Shown piece after piece: positions 25,400-37,080 of a stretch of DNA of 64,000 bases. Below the pieces are notes generated by a model, which ran no database searches, had not been told where the DNA came from, and saw nothing but the letters and a program-made list of their open reading frames with translations. How positions within the stretch are numbered: the first letter of the stretch is position 1; each line of letters opens with the position of its first letter. The position numbers and the translations under genes were made by a program. This DNA comes from Laguncularia racemosa (Eukaryota > Streptophyta > Magnoliopsida > Myrtales > Combretaceae): contig JBBMOL010000038.1 in NCBI GenBank assembly GCA_037954665.1, positions 4,960,001 to 5,024,000 of the forward strand. Direction: 5' to 3'.

Positions 25400-28170
25400 G
25401 GCATCATGCGAGAATGCAGGAGGGTGATGAGTTAACTCGATGCAACTTCTGATAGAATATTTTTCTGGAATTATGAAAACAGGATAAATGATAAATACAA
25501 GGAAATCAACATAGAAAAATACATTTTAAAACGAGAAAAGCTTCAATTATACACTAACCTAAAATTCTATGATATCTTATTATCAATAAATCTTTTTTTT
25601 TTTTGTGCAGACCGATTATAATTCTTTCGGTAAATATGGTGCTCAAAGTCCAGAGCATAGCCAATTTTATACAGCGCTTTATGATTTTAAATTATTATCA
25701 ACAATAAATCTAATTTAATATCTGAATAAAGGCACCGATTTTGTTGCTGTCTGTTCATTTGAAATAATATAATTCAATTTTAATATGATGAAATGTCGTC
25801 CATAGTAATTGGAAAGGGCTCATAATGTAACAACCCTTCAAATTACATGTGAATTCATAGCAATATCACAAGAAAAAAAAAATAGTATATTTAGGAACAG
25901 CATTCCAATTATATAGAATTTAAGTGGAATTATTTATTAACCAACATAAGAAATAAAGGAATAAAAAGAAAAAAAGCTCCTGACAATTAAAAGAGATAAC
26001 AAATAATGCAAGCACATTTGAAGAAAATGAATAATTCATCCTACACAGCTATTTGAAAACTTAATGCCACTTTGCTAATTTTGCACATTTTTTGACTGAT
26101 TGGTCACTGCCTTGATATGCATTAAAAATTTTCTCCCTACTGATCTTATCTAATTTTGTTAATAAATTGCATTCTATGCATTATCAGTAGCATAACGACG
26201 AACACAGTACACATGTAGGACCATTAATTAGTAAATCATGTAAAGCACATCATGGTTCTAATAAAGGCTTTGAGAAATGACAGGAAAAAAAAAAAGTGAA
26301 CTAAAGCTAACATATGTATGTAGACAGTTGTATAATATGGGGATAATGCCCAATTACTATATAAATTTTAAGTATTTTTCCAATTTTATCTATGAAGTTA
26401 AATGAAATGTCATGTCCAATGAAACTTTTACTTGTCAAATTTGACATATAAAGTTCGAAATTATTAAATATCATAACTAATTAAATTTTTACTTATTAAA
26501 TTTATTATTTCTATCACTTGTAAAAGATGACGTGGGAAATAATCATTGGTTGAAGATTATAAGCATAAGTAAGGTAGTAATTTGATAAAAAAAAATTCCA
26601 TTGAATATGATATCTAACAATTTCAAACCTTATATTTAAAATTGAAAAAACACTCAAAGTTCGGGTGGTGATTTTGACTATAATATATTGTAACTTTAGG
26701 GTTGGCAATTTTGACACTAACTCACCAAGGCAGATATAATATAATAAGATTATAAATGGATTTGTGTTGACTAAAATCAGCACAATTAATTAATAGATCA
26801 GGTCCATATATAAACGCATTTGGACACATCTAGTACTTGAACCTATTTATAGACCTAACAACTTGTCTAAAACTATTAATTAGCTTTTTAATATTTGTTC
26901 TAACTTCCATGCCTAAACTCTAATAGATTTCTTGCATCATTAATAATTGAGTGTTAGGTCTTATATCTATATTTCGCTTTTATGCTTCTAGAAATGTGCT
27001 TTAAAGTGGAAATTTTAGAGCATCCACTTTGCTTATAGTAAAAATAAATGAATAATCTAGCTAGAAACAAGAACCTGCTTTAGCTAATAGGATCGATAGA
27101 TGGACATTGAAGGTTTGTGGTAAGTTTTAGATCTAATTTTGGAATCTACTCCTCCAAGAGAAGGTATAAAGTACAACACATCGTTACACACTGTATTCAT
27201 CCTAGAACATGTATAGTAAGCTATATAAGGTACATGTACAAGCTTCAAAATACCTTATATATTCCCTCATAAATACTCTTAATTGATAATATTATATATA
27301 AAAAGATAAGGCATATTCAATTCAATACATATTATTCAATATATAAACCCATTTGCTTATAGCCGAAAGTAAAAACCTTGAAGTATATTACAACCTTTAT
27401 TCCTTCACCACTTGTCATTATTTTCTTCCCAAAGTACTATTGCTAGCTTTGTCATTCTTAATTCACAATGTATCCTTTCATGAGAAATATGAGATTGAAA
27501 AATATGTAATTCAATTATTTGAAAGTATACAGTATAGGTAAGACTCACTCGCCTTCAACCTTGTACCTGTTGACTCTTAATTTATAAAATCCCATCATCT
27601 TGCACTATCAATTTCACTAGGATCTCTTTTTTTATACAATTCAAGAACTTTTGTTTTAAAATATCTTATTTCAATACTATCCATATTAGAGTGTGCATTA
27701 TTTTTCTATGATGCTATAACTAGTTCTTCAAAAAGTTTATATCATATGATTCTATTTTTCTATAAATTCATAGAACTTTATTACATGAATTGTTCAATGA
27801 TATGATGTGTATATAAACTTATTTTTTTAATAATATGCAGAATAATTAAATCAATTTAGAATGATGATTCTTTTGTAATCCCATTAGACTTTGATGATAG
27901 GAAAATATTTGATAAAAGACGAAAAAATAATTAATTGTTTTCATTAAGGTATATTTAACTTTTTTAAATTGATGAACAAGCTCACCAGATTAAAAATATA
28001 TTTAATAAATGGATTAGATTATGAATTTATGTAATTAAACATGATAACTAAACAAGTTGCATGCTAAAGCGAGGAATTTTTCCCATGCGCTTTCATTTAA
28101 ACTTGAACAAAAAACTCCTGACGCAGAGTGAATTTGTTCCCATTTTTGGTAGAGCTTGCATATCTTGGTA
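25400..28170. other. Intergenic, no gene recognised
   Basis: AT-rich sequence with no coding or element signature strong enough to name. Repeated AAATTTGACA/TAAAGTT words at about 26340-26740 hint at an old foldback element without readable ends. Confidence 0.4.
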
Positions 28171-28178
28171 TTTATATT

Positions 28179-28549
28179 TGTTGAAGATATTAATTCTAAT
28201 TTATTTTCTTTCTTTATTTTATTTAGTTATTTATTAGACATAAATCCTACATTGTAGGATTGGATAAGTATGATTGAATAATGGATAAACATGTTATCCT
28301 AAGATCACTAGTTAGTTCTATTTTTTAGCTATTAAATCATATTGTAATCTTGATTAATAAGACTTGAATTGAATAAGCAATCTTTGCGTGTGGAGTTCAC
28401 GAATTTTGCTATCAGTGATTTTCTCCTTGCTGTTGCTGTGTGCTGTTGCATTGCTATGTTTTATTGCTGTTGCTGTTATTGCTTTGTTTGAAGTTGGATA
28501 GCATTTTTTTATTGCTGCTTTGTTTCGATTTAGTTCTATAGAGTAGATC
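28179..28549 (+). repeat. Probable solo Copia LTR
   Basis: Starts TGTTGAAGATATTAATTC. It contains an LTR-style stretch with ATTGTAATCTTGATTAATAA followed by a CTG/TTG-rich tract, and ends near GAGTAGATC. The flanks are ATATT at 28174-28178 and 28550-28554. The last base of the usual CA end coincides with the first base of the duplication, so the right edge is uncertain by one base. No internal region is attached, and the family is unidentified. Confidence 0.5.
28427..28490 (+). repeat. Imperfect TTGCTG microsatellite
   Basis: Repeated TTGCTG/TTGCTGT units with interruptions, lying inside the probable solo LTR. This tract alone explains the - strand open frame rich in Ala, Thr and Ser across it. 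Confidence 0.6.
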
Positions 28550-28559
28550 ATATTGGTAT

Positions 28560-30200
28560 TGCATTTTTTTCAATATTGAGTTATACGTTTATATACATAG
28601 AACTCCTAAAAGTAGAACCTAGCTAACAATTCCTGCTGTGAATTGAAATGCACCAAATTTGGGTAAGTTTTCAATATAATCCACAAGTTTCTTATTTAGA
28701 CATAAAAGTACTTTACACGCTTCTACATGAAAAATATATTGTTTATATCCTCATAAGGCTTTAGCACCTAGGCAATCTAAATGGCCACATAGGGCATGCT
28801 ACAGTAGTGTACACTAGCTCAAAAGAATAGGCTCTAGTACAATGCACATGGGGTTTTTTTTCAACTCAAGTTTGGTCTTTCTCCTGCAGAACCAATTCTA
28901 AAGATGACAAATTAACTTATATATACGTCACTATTTCATACAAAGTCACTCTATATGTATGCAAACACAAGTCAATCCACAATTACTATTTTAAGTTTAC
29001 ATGTCATCTTATTGTACTGTGCTTTTTTTACTTTAAGTTGTAAAATGTAATTACAAAATAAGTCATAAATAGAAAAAAGCAGTTTTTAAAGGGATTTTAG
29101 GGTTACTTGTTAGTAAATTACTCCAACATTGTTTTTTTCTTATTTTCTTTTTTTAAGTATACAATCCGTATTTTCTTTTGTGTCACTTATATAATCTATG
29201 TTACCATCCACTAAGAGTGCTAAAAGTTTTAATTGCATAACGCGACTTGGATAAAAACTATAAAACAAGGATAAAACGGCAATCTACCTTGAGTATAAGT
29301 AGGGGTGGTAAATGGGTTGCCCATCTACCCTTGTATGCCAAAAATTATGTACCTTCCATGCTAATATTTTCGCGTGTTGTGCCCATTGTGTCTACGTGCC
29401 TATCAGCTTGAGTGTTTGCATGCTTTTTTTTTTTTACATGTTGTCTACATGCCTTTAAATGGACTTGAATGCATATGAAATATATGGGTTTTTTTTCTGT
29501 TTAATCGTGGATTTACGAGTACGTTATGTAATTGTACGTATAAGAATAATATTTTGACAATAAGAAAAAAAGTACAAATAAAGAAATGAATTTATTATAT
29601 AAATGATTGATAAAGAACATATAGGAGTTATATAAGGGAAAAAAAGTTATATATATAGTTGAGATGTCTAGTTTAGTATATTCAATTGAGAATTTTTCTT
29701 ATGACTATGTCATATATTAACACCAATAAATGATTTCTATGGATGTAAAACTATAAAAATGTTATTCACTAAATGATAAAAGTTGAGTTGAAAATCAAAT
29801 GAAGTATGAAAATATTTAGTTGTGCAAATTTTAAAGGGTATAAATAAAGGATGTTGTTATGTCTTTGCTATGACATTGATGTTGATATAGTTTGTTAATT
29901 TCCTAATAGGATACTAATTTGGAGTGTTTGGAGAAAAAATATTAAATACTAAACCTTAATGAAATCAAAACAAACCACCCTAAACTAAAATAATAATCTT
30001 GAAATCCATAAGAAACTCTAATCCAAAACCTAAAACTCCAAAATCTACACCTTCATGGACAAAAAAAATCCATTTTCTTACTCAGCTTTTTAAGTGTGAG
30101 AAGAGGGATTATTGAAGCCTTGGTGAGTACAATTTGTTATATTTTGTTCCTTGTTTGAAAACATTTTTACTTTGTATAATCTAACTTGACTAGAAGAGTT
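28560..30200. other. Intergenic, no gene recognised
   Basis: AT-rich. At about 29300-29510, AGGGGTGGTAAATGGGTTGC resembles the outer end of a hAT-type element, but no matching right end was found. Nothing else is recognisable. Confidence 0.4.
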
Positions 30201-30532
30201 GATTTGGGTATCTAATGCAGATAAAGAACAAGTAAATATAGCTAGATAATTTTTACATGGTTTCATTTCGTTTTATATTATTTAGGTTAGATATAATTTT
30301 ATTACTATCTTTTATTTGATTAAATTTAGTTTCTTAGTTTTAGGATTTAGTTACATTAGTATCTTTATTTTAAGATAGCAATTTTTTTTATATTTTCTAG
30401 TTTTTTAGAATATTAGGTATTGTTATACTTATAAATAGGCAAAACATGTAATCGCTTTATAACATAATGACTTAAAATTTAATAATAAAACTATTTCTCA
30501 AGCGAGGTGTAATGCCTTCTTTTTTATTGATG

Positions 30533-30706
30533 ATATGAGACCATTAAAATTTATCATATAGTGAAATCATACAAATCAAGGGTAATATGAGATTATCAAA
30601 ATTTATCATATGGTGTAAGGCCATATAAATTAAAGGTAGTGTGAGACCATCAAAATTCATCATATGTGCGAGGTCATGCAAATTGAGGATAGTATAGGCT
30701 ATCATC
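30533..30706 (+). repeat. 53-bp minisatellite, about 3.3 copies
   Basis: Three diverged tandem units of 52, 54 and 53 bases begin with ATATGAGACC, ATATGAGATT and GTGTGAGACC, each containing AAAATT(T/C)ATCATAT. A partial fourth unit starts GTATAGGC. Just upstream, TATAAATAGGC near 30431 and a poly(A)-signal-like AATAATAAAA look like LTR promoter and terminator pieces, so the array may lie in an old LTR. Confidence 0.6.
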
Positions 30707-30709
30707 TAA

Positions 30710-31740
30710 ATCTAATAGTATAAAACTACTGGATATATCTCTTCCAAGTTATCATTTCATTAAAGAAAAAACTTTATTTATTTCTTGGTTCATGTTTTAT
30801 AATTTTTCTACTTTTGTTGTCCTACGCCAGTCTCGTTGCAATGTTCGGTCATTGTATTTGTATTTAGGGTTTCCATCATTTCAAACTATACAGGGTCCAT
30901 GATAACTGTCAAAACCTAAAATAAAAGAAGAAGTCATTTTCAGGCTTTGGGAAATAAGATACATACTACACATACTAAATTAACTCCTGGATTTCTTTTG
31001 GCCGATGGATTAGCCATAGTTCATCAAATTAGAGAAGAAGAAAGAAGTGATTTTCAAACTTTGGGAGGCTTAAGGGTTCATCATTTTTTGGCTAAGCCCC
31101 CCTTAAACCTATTTCACTTAGTGGAATTAATTAGATGTCACATTAGCATCCTATTAGGCACTAAAGATGTTACATTAGCAATATATGACAACATTAGGAT
31201 AAATGTTATAGTTACTATTTGAACTTTATCTATTTTTATAATTAATTGTTTAATACAAATATTATAAATAAACTTAAAAAGTTTATAAATAATAAATAAA
31301 TACTTTAAAATTTTAAATAATTAATTATAAAAATAAATAAAATTTAAGGATGAATGTGATATTTACCTTTTCAACTAATATAATTATCAAACGCATATTA
31401 AACTTGATAAAGAAGAGGAATAAACCAAACACCCCACCACCACCCCCCTAGGCCTAGTGCAAGGGTTTTCTCTTTCGGTGTTTATGTACAACCTAGGGCT
31501 TGCGAAGCATGTTAGATGTTATCCTAACCGAGATGGTGTACGATAGGCAAGAATGCATAGCATAGAACCGGGTACTATATCGAAAGGTGATTGTAGCTAC
31601 TCTACATATCCAACTTTATATGTGTATACATGTTTTTTATTTTCTGAATAATTCCCTCCACCTTTTTTTCTTGTCCACTTTGAAATAAAGCAAAAGCAGA
31701 GGAAAAAAAAAGCAAGTTGAAAAAAGAAAAACATAAAAGA
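30710..31740. other. Region upstream of the bHLH promoter, no gene confirmed
   Basis: Contains an isolated 91-codon open frame (30947-31222, +) of unknown nature. Its start region and middle share a repeated phrase (GAAGAAGTCATTTTCAGGCT and GAAGTGATTTTCAAACT). No homology is recognised. The rest is AT-rich. Confidence 0.35.
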
Positions 31741-31762
31741 ATGAGTGTGAAAAGGAAAGTAA

Positions 31763-31935
31763 GAGAGAGAGAGAGCAAAGACAAAGGTTCTTCAGAACTC
31801 CATGATTTAAAAAAAAATAAAACACAAAATCTCTCTCTCTCTCTCTCTCCCTCTCCTTCTCCATCTTCCTCCTTGACCTTAATAAAAGACTAAAGAGAGA
31901 GAGAGAAGAAAAGAGAAAGAGCTCTCTTTATATAG
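31763..31935 (+). promoter_or_regulatory. Core promoter of the bHLH gene: GA/CT tracts and TATA box
   Basis: Three alternating-purine/pyrimidine tracts lie in order: GA at about 31763-31776, CT at about 31831-31855, GA at about 31892-31904. They are followed by a TATA box, TTTATATAG, at 31927-31935. The start of transcription would be expected near 31960, giving a leader of about 115 bases before ATG 32076. GA/CT tracts are known targets of plant BBR/BPC GAGA-binding factors; binding here is inference. A six-codon upstream frame at 31956-31976 would be in the mRNA only if transcription starts before it. Confidence 0.6.
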
Positions 31936-32075
31936 TTGTTCTTCCCTCAAAGGCCATGTTTGGTAGCTTCAGGTGAATTAAAGAGGCAAAAAAAGGGAAG
32001 AACCCAAGAACACACAACTTCTGATAATTGATCTTCAAGTTGGTGTTGGCTTTGAATCTGAAGAAAAAAGGAGTC

Positions 32076-35000
32076 ATGAATCGAGGTATGTTGCAGAGCT
32101 CACCAGTGCAACAAATGATGGCAAACCCTGAGTGGTGGAGCACCAACAGTGCCATGCGCCCACCTACACCACAATCCACCGCTACCATCCATCCTTTCAT
32201 GCCAAATACTACCACTAATTATTCCAATCTTCTGTTTCCACATCAATTCACACCTACTTCTTCTTCTTCTTCCTCCTCTTCATCTCTTACTTTTCCAGCT
32301 AATTGTTATGATGTTTATCAGCTTGAGCAGTTTCCTGAGTCTTGGAGCCAACTTGTCTTGTAAATCTCTCTCGCTCTCGCTCTCCCCCTCCATCCATATT
32401 TCTCATGCATGAAAATTAATAAACATAAAATTCTAATCTACGTATAGATGCGTATATATATTTTTTTGTTTTTCTTTTTCCTTCTACTGTTTCACGTATA
32501 GAAGAATGAAGGGGAATCGAAACCTTCTCACCTATCTGGTAACCATATAGGCCTATAATTAGATTGTTAACCTTATATATATACGTCTGTTAAGCCAAAG
32601 TTTTTTCTTTATTTTGCAAGGAAATTAATCTAAAGATGATGCTTATAAAGGATTTTATATTTGCATGATAATTTTTTGTAGGTATTATACGGATCAGATA
32701 TAATTATCCGTTCGATATTTAACACATACCATTAGTAAATTTATAAAGAAAGCACAACTGTTTCCTTCTAGCACGTGTAACTCCAATTATTTTGGTTTCG
32801 GGTTTTTATTAACACCACCATATGAGTATGATTCGTATGGTTATCAAATGATATAGGGGAGGATACGGTGGTCATGGAGAAGTAGAGAAAATTGGCAGCA
32901 ATAGCATTGTCAATGGCATGGCCAACCATTTAAGACCATCATCACCATCACCAGGCTGAAGCTAATCATAAAAGGCTACAGAATTGGGAAGAACAACAAG
33001 TTCTGGACAAGCACTCACCAAATTGCTCTTCCACAATAGTAGATCACATAAAGCAAGAGAAAAGTTACCTCTACGGTGGTCATGCAAACAGTGAAGATTA
33101 CAGTTTCCAGGGCACGAAATCTGGTACGACATGGTCTCCTAAGTCCTCATCTTGTATCACCACTTTCACCACTAACAACGTCCTAGATTTCTCCAATGTC
33201 AACAAGACCCTGAATCATCCACCACCTGACCGGTCCTCCGAGGTAACTAAGCTAAACATTATTTCATAATAATTTTATTTATTTATTTTTGGGTAATTTT
33301 CCATATTTTAATATCGATTTGAGCTAAAGATTAATATTAATGCCAGTCTAAATCATAATTGTAACAATGATGATAATAATAGTAACATATAATATTAATA
33401 TTATTATAAATAAAGAAGATCTAGCATATACCTTATATATACTTGTTAGGATGTTAAATAGAGTGATATATTATTAATGTCAAAAAGCATAAGAAAAGTT
33501 TTCTTTCTTAATTTTAATCTTAACCAGTGCTTTGAACACTCATTATCATAACCCAAATAACAATAGTAAAAAACAATAATGGAATATATATTAAACTTTT
33601 ACCATTCTTTAAAGATCTAATTTGCCTTTTATACACTAATAAGGATGCGAAATACTATATATATTAATTACTGAACAATTTGGTTTATGTCACAGATTCG
33701 TAATGCTATGTGTAAAGTGGGTTCTGAACAAATTGAAAAAGTTTGATGCTTACTTAATTTATAAGTTGCGTTTAGTATATGTCAGAGTAAAAATGTGTTA
33801 GTTCTTAATTATTTAAAATAGAACAAGACGGCTAATCAAGGTTATTAATTATTTCCTAATTAATCTTTTTTTTTTTCATCTTTCTTTCCCACTTGTGAAG
33901 TGTAACAGCAATGCAAACTCTGGTAGTGCACAAAAGAAAGCTAGACTTCAGTCTTCGTCGGCTCAATCCACCTTTAAGGTTCTCTCTCTCTCTCTTCACA
34001 TACATGCACAATAATGCATATGCATAACACAAAAACACAACCACAAAAATCTGAAGGAGCATTACTTACTATTGTCTTTCTTGATTGTCTATTCTTCATA
34101 GTATTATTCTTAAGCTATCTAATGTTGGAAATATCCTTTTCACATGTCATAGTGAGGAAAATTCTGGCATAATGTTATTATATTTTCTCATATTTTACTT
34201 TTTATTCCTTGAAATTTTCATTATTTATTATGTATTTTAACATTATTCTTGTATATTAACTAGGTGAGGAAGGAGAAATTAGGTGATAGGATTACAGCTC
34301 TTCATCAGCTGGTTTCTCCATTTGGCAAGGTAATACAGGCTTCACCGAATTAATTAATCAACTAATAGTTAAAATTACCTAAAATTTAAGGATTAATTGT
34401 AGAAGAGAAAGCATGCATATAAAGACAACTTATATAGTTAGAATTATTCAATATACAACATCTGCTACATAAGATTGGTTTTTTCTAAAAAAAAAAAAAA
34501 AACCAAAAGAAACTATTTACTGAACTTGTAATTATAGAATATTTGCTATATCTTTAGGTTGGGTTTGGGCTTAATTTTGAACTATGAACTAACCTACTTT
34601 GTAATAGCTGTGAGTACAAATATATGCATTGCATCCAACAAAAGAAAAAGCAAAGGGGAGGGAATTGTCTTTCCAGATAAAGCTTGTCTTTTAATTTTAA
34701 CTTTGGTTATCTTTTGAGGGAAAAGGGTGGATGAAAAACATGACTTTGGATGTATGTGGTGTGACATTGTTTTTGCCCTTTTGCAGACTGACACAGCTTC
34801 CGTCTTGCTAGAGGCTATTGGCTACATCAGATTCCTTCAGAGTCAAATTGAGGTGATGTGTCCATTATTCCTCTTTTTTCTATCTTCCCCAACCCAATTA
34901 CTATGATATATATAGAATAAAACCAAATCCAAGAAGAATTTATTAAGATGCTACATAAATATAAAATTTACGTTTTTAATATATTTGGTCAGCTTTGTTT

Positions 35001-37080
35001 TTTGTATGTAATTAACTATGAAAAGCATGAGAATATTTAGCCTCTAATAGGAGTTTTGAAACACAACTTAACAATACCCTCCCTTTAAAAGACACTCATT
35101 CAAAAGGCGTATGGAGCACCTCTTAACTTTACTCAATAAATGAAAACACAATCTTGTAATACAATGATTCTACATTTCGTTAAGCAAATTAATAAACATA
35201 TTGGAAAATGCAAAATTTGAAAATTTTCCATGCTTAGAAATATGAAAAACTTCTTTTTTAAAAAAAAAAAAAAAAAAACATTTATCTAATTGACAAACTG
35301 GACCCAATCAATTAAAATAAAAATACGAAATATAAATAAATCTGATTTTAACAGTCGGAATATAAACTAAATAATCCAAGTGACACGAGAGTATCATATC
35401 ATATTATATATGAGAGGTGTATAGGAAAGATTCCATTTAAATAATTTGGGTAAAGTATTAGCATACAGATCAAATAATATTCCCTTCGACATTCCTCTGA
35501 AACATTGAAGTTCTAAACAAGCCCTTTTTCTGTTTTTCTATCCCCTGGACAACAGGCCCTCAGTTTGCCGTACTTGGGCGGTGGTAACTCGGGGAATAAT
35601 ATGAGGCACCAGCACTCGGTGAGTATAATTTTTTTATTTCTGCGCAAAGAATACAAATTATATATATTGGCAAATATATAAACCACATGTATAGCGAGAT
35701 ATAATAACCCTTATAAGATCTACACGTATATGCATAAGGCTAGGTTTAACAATTCTTCATTCTTAAATAAAGTTCGACCACCCAATTGTAGTTTTCTATT
35801 TTTCATTTTAAACATCAACTACACTTTTTATTGTGGAAACCATAAATCTACAGTAGCTATTCACGGTAAACATGTGTACCCAATGTTAAAGCTTAGCTAG
35901 CCAAGGCTCTCACACCCGTATTATTATATAAGTACTGTTTTTTTTTTTTCTTTTTTTATGGGGATAGAATATATTCGATTCATCATCCCTCCATCCATTA
36001 TAACGGATCGACGTTGTTCAACAAAGCAGTACATACAGTATGGATTTCAAATGATTGGTAAATAACTTTTTGCAAATTATCGTTTAGGTGCAAGGGGAGA
36101 GGAACTGTGTGTTTCCGGATGACCCTGGTCAGGTATACTCGTTATATACCAGCTTTGAGTATAAATACAATTATCTTTATTTTTACGATTGGAAGACTGG
36201 GTGTGAAAGAAGAAAATGCTTTTGAGAAACGTCAAAAGTTCAAATTAAAATGAAATACAACAAAAGGATAAATTAATAATTCATGCTCATGGATTTTTAA
36301 CTTCTCATTGTTCCCCCTTTTTACCAGCTTCTCAATGATAACTGCATCAAGAGGAAAGGAGCTTCACAACAGGTATATGTGCTCGAATCCATTAATATAA
36401 GATAATTTTTTTTAAATACTTACTTGTGTACCGAGTCCTTGAACACTCAGTAGTCTGAGACATTGCTTATATATGGTCCAACGTGTGAAATGTCTGTAGT
36501 AGGGCTCTCTTAGACGTATGATCCACATAAGTATCTTTCATTCTTTTTACCTTAGAAGCCTGTGTTTTCCTTGATTAGTTTTAGCTATTTAATATTTTTG
36601 TTTTCTCTTTTCTGGTAAAACCAATGAAGAACCGGTCAGCAATAAGCCAAGAGGAAAAAATAAAATAAAATAACTTGAATTGTTCGGTAGGATGTGTAAT
36701 GTGCCAATGTGATGAGTGACAAACAATATAGAAGATCGCTAAACTATAGAGAAAGATGTTGGGAAAAATGGGATAATATGGGAATATAGAAAATATCATG
36801 GCAAATAAGTAGGGAAAAAAAAAAACCATTCATAATTATCACAAATATAATTTAAGTAAAATTATATAAATTAGTGGTCCATATTTTATCACTACTTTAT
36901 ATTATAAACTTACATGCTTGTGTTGCTTAATGAATCTGCTAGGATTCTCATGAAGAACCAAAGAAGGATTTGAGGAGTAGAGGACTGTGTCTAGTTCCAA
37001 TTTCATGTACACTGCAAGTTGGGAGTGAGAATGGAGCGGATTATTGGGCTTCAGCAGCCCTCGGCGGAGGATTTCGATGA
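32076..37080 (+). CDS. Atypical bHLH transcription factor, bHLH68/bHLH133 type (exon-2 frame break)
   Basis: Nuclear DNA-binding regulator of the plant subgroup that includes Arabidopsis bHLH68, bHLH112 and bHLH133. Coding exons: 32076-32359, 32857-33242, 33901-33978, 34264-34329, 34787-34852, 35556-35618, 36088-36132, 36328-36372, 36943-37080; all introns are GT-AG. The N-terminus has the family's MNRG, SSPVQQ, NPEWW and a serine run. The bHLH region spans exons 3-6: STFKVRKEKLGDRITALHQL (helix 1), VSPFGKTDTASVLLEAIGYI and FLQSQIEALSLPYL (helix 2). The basic region lacks the usual His-Glu-Arg pattern, as is normal for this subgroup. The C-terminus ends RSRGLCLVPISCT, then GADYW. The exon total exceeds a multiple of three by one. 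The first part of exon 2 runs into TGA at 32957, while the family-like NWEEQ and IKQE part lies one base further on. The switch must fall at 32934-32956. With one base ignored, length would be 389 residues, near the family norm. The gene may be decayed, polymorphic, or mis-sequenced. Confidence 0.88.

Noticed and set aside
31602..31864. - strand open frames of 60-75 codons upstream of the bHLH gene
   Set aside because: They are low-complexity Ser/Leu/Phe and Arg/Glu readings of the GA/CT tracts and adjacent A-rich DNA.
31928..32412. Other-frame open stretches over bHLH exon 1
   Set aside because: The + frame from ATG 32076 has the family motifs MNRG, SSPVQQ and NPEWW; the others are shadows.
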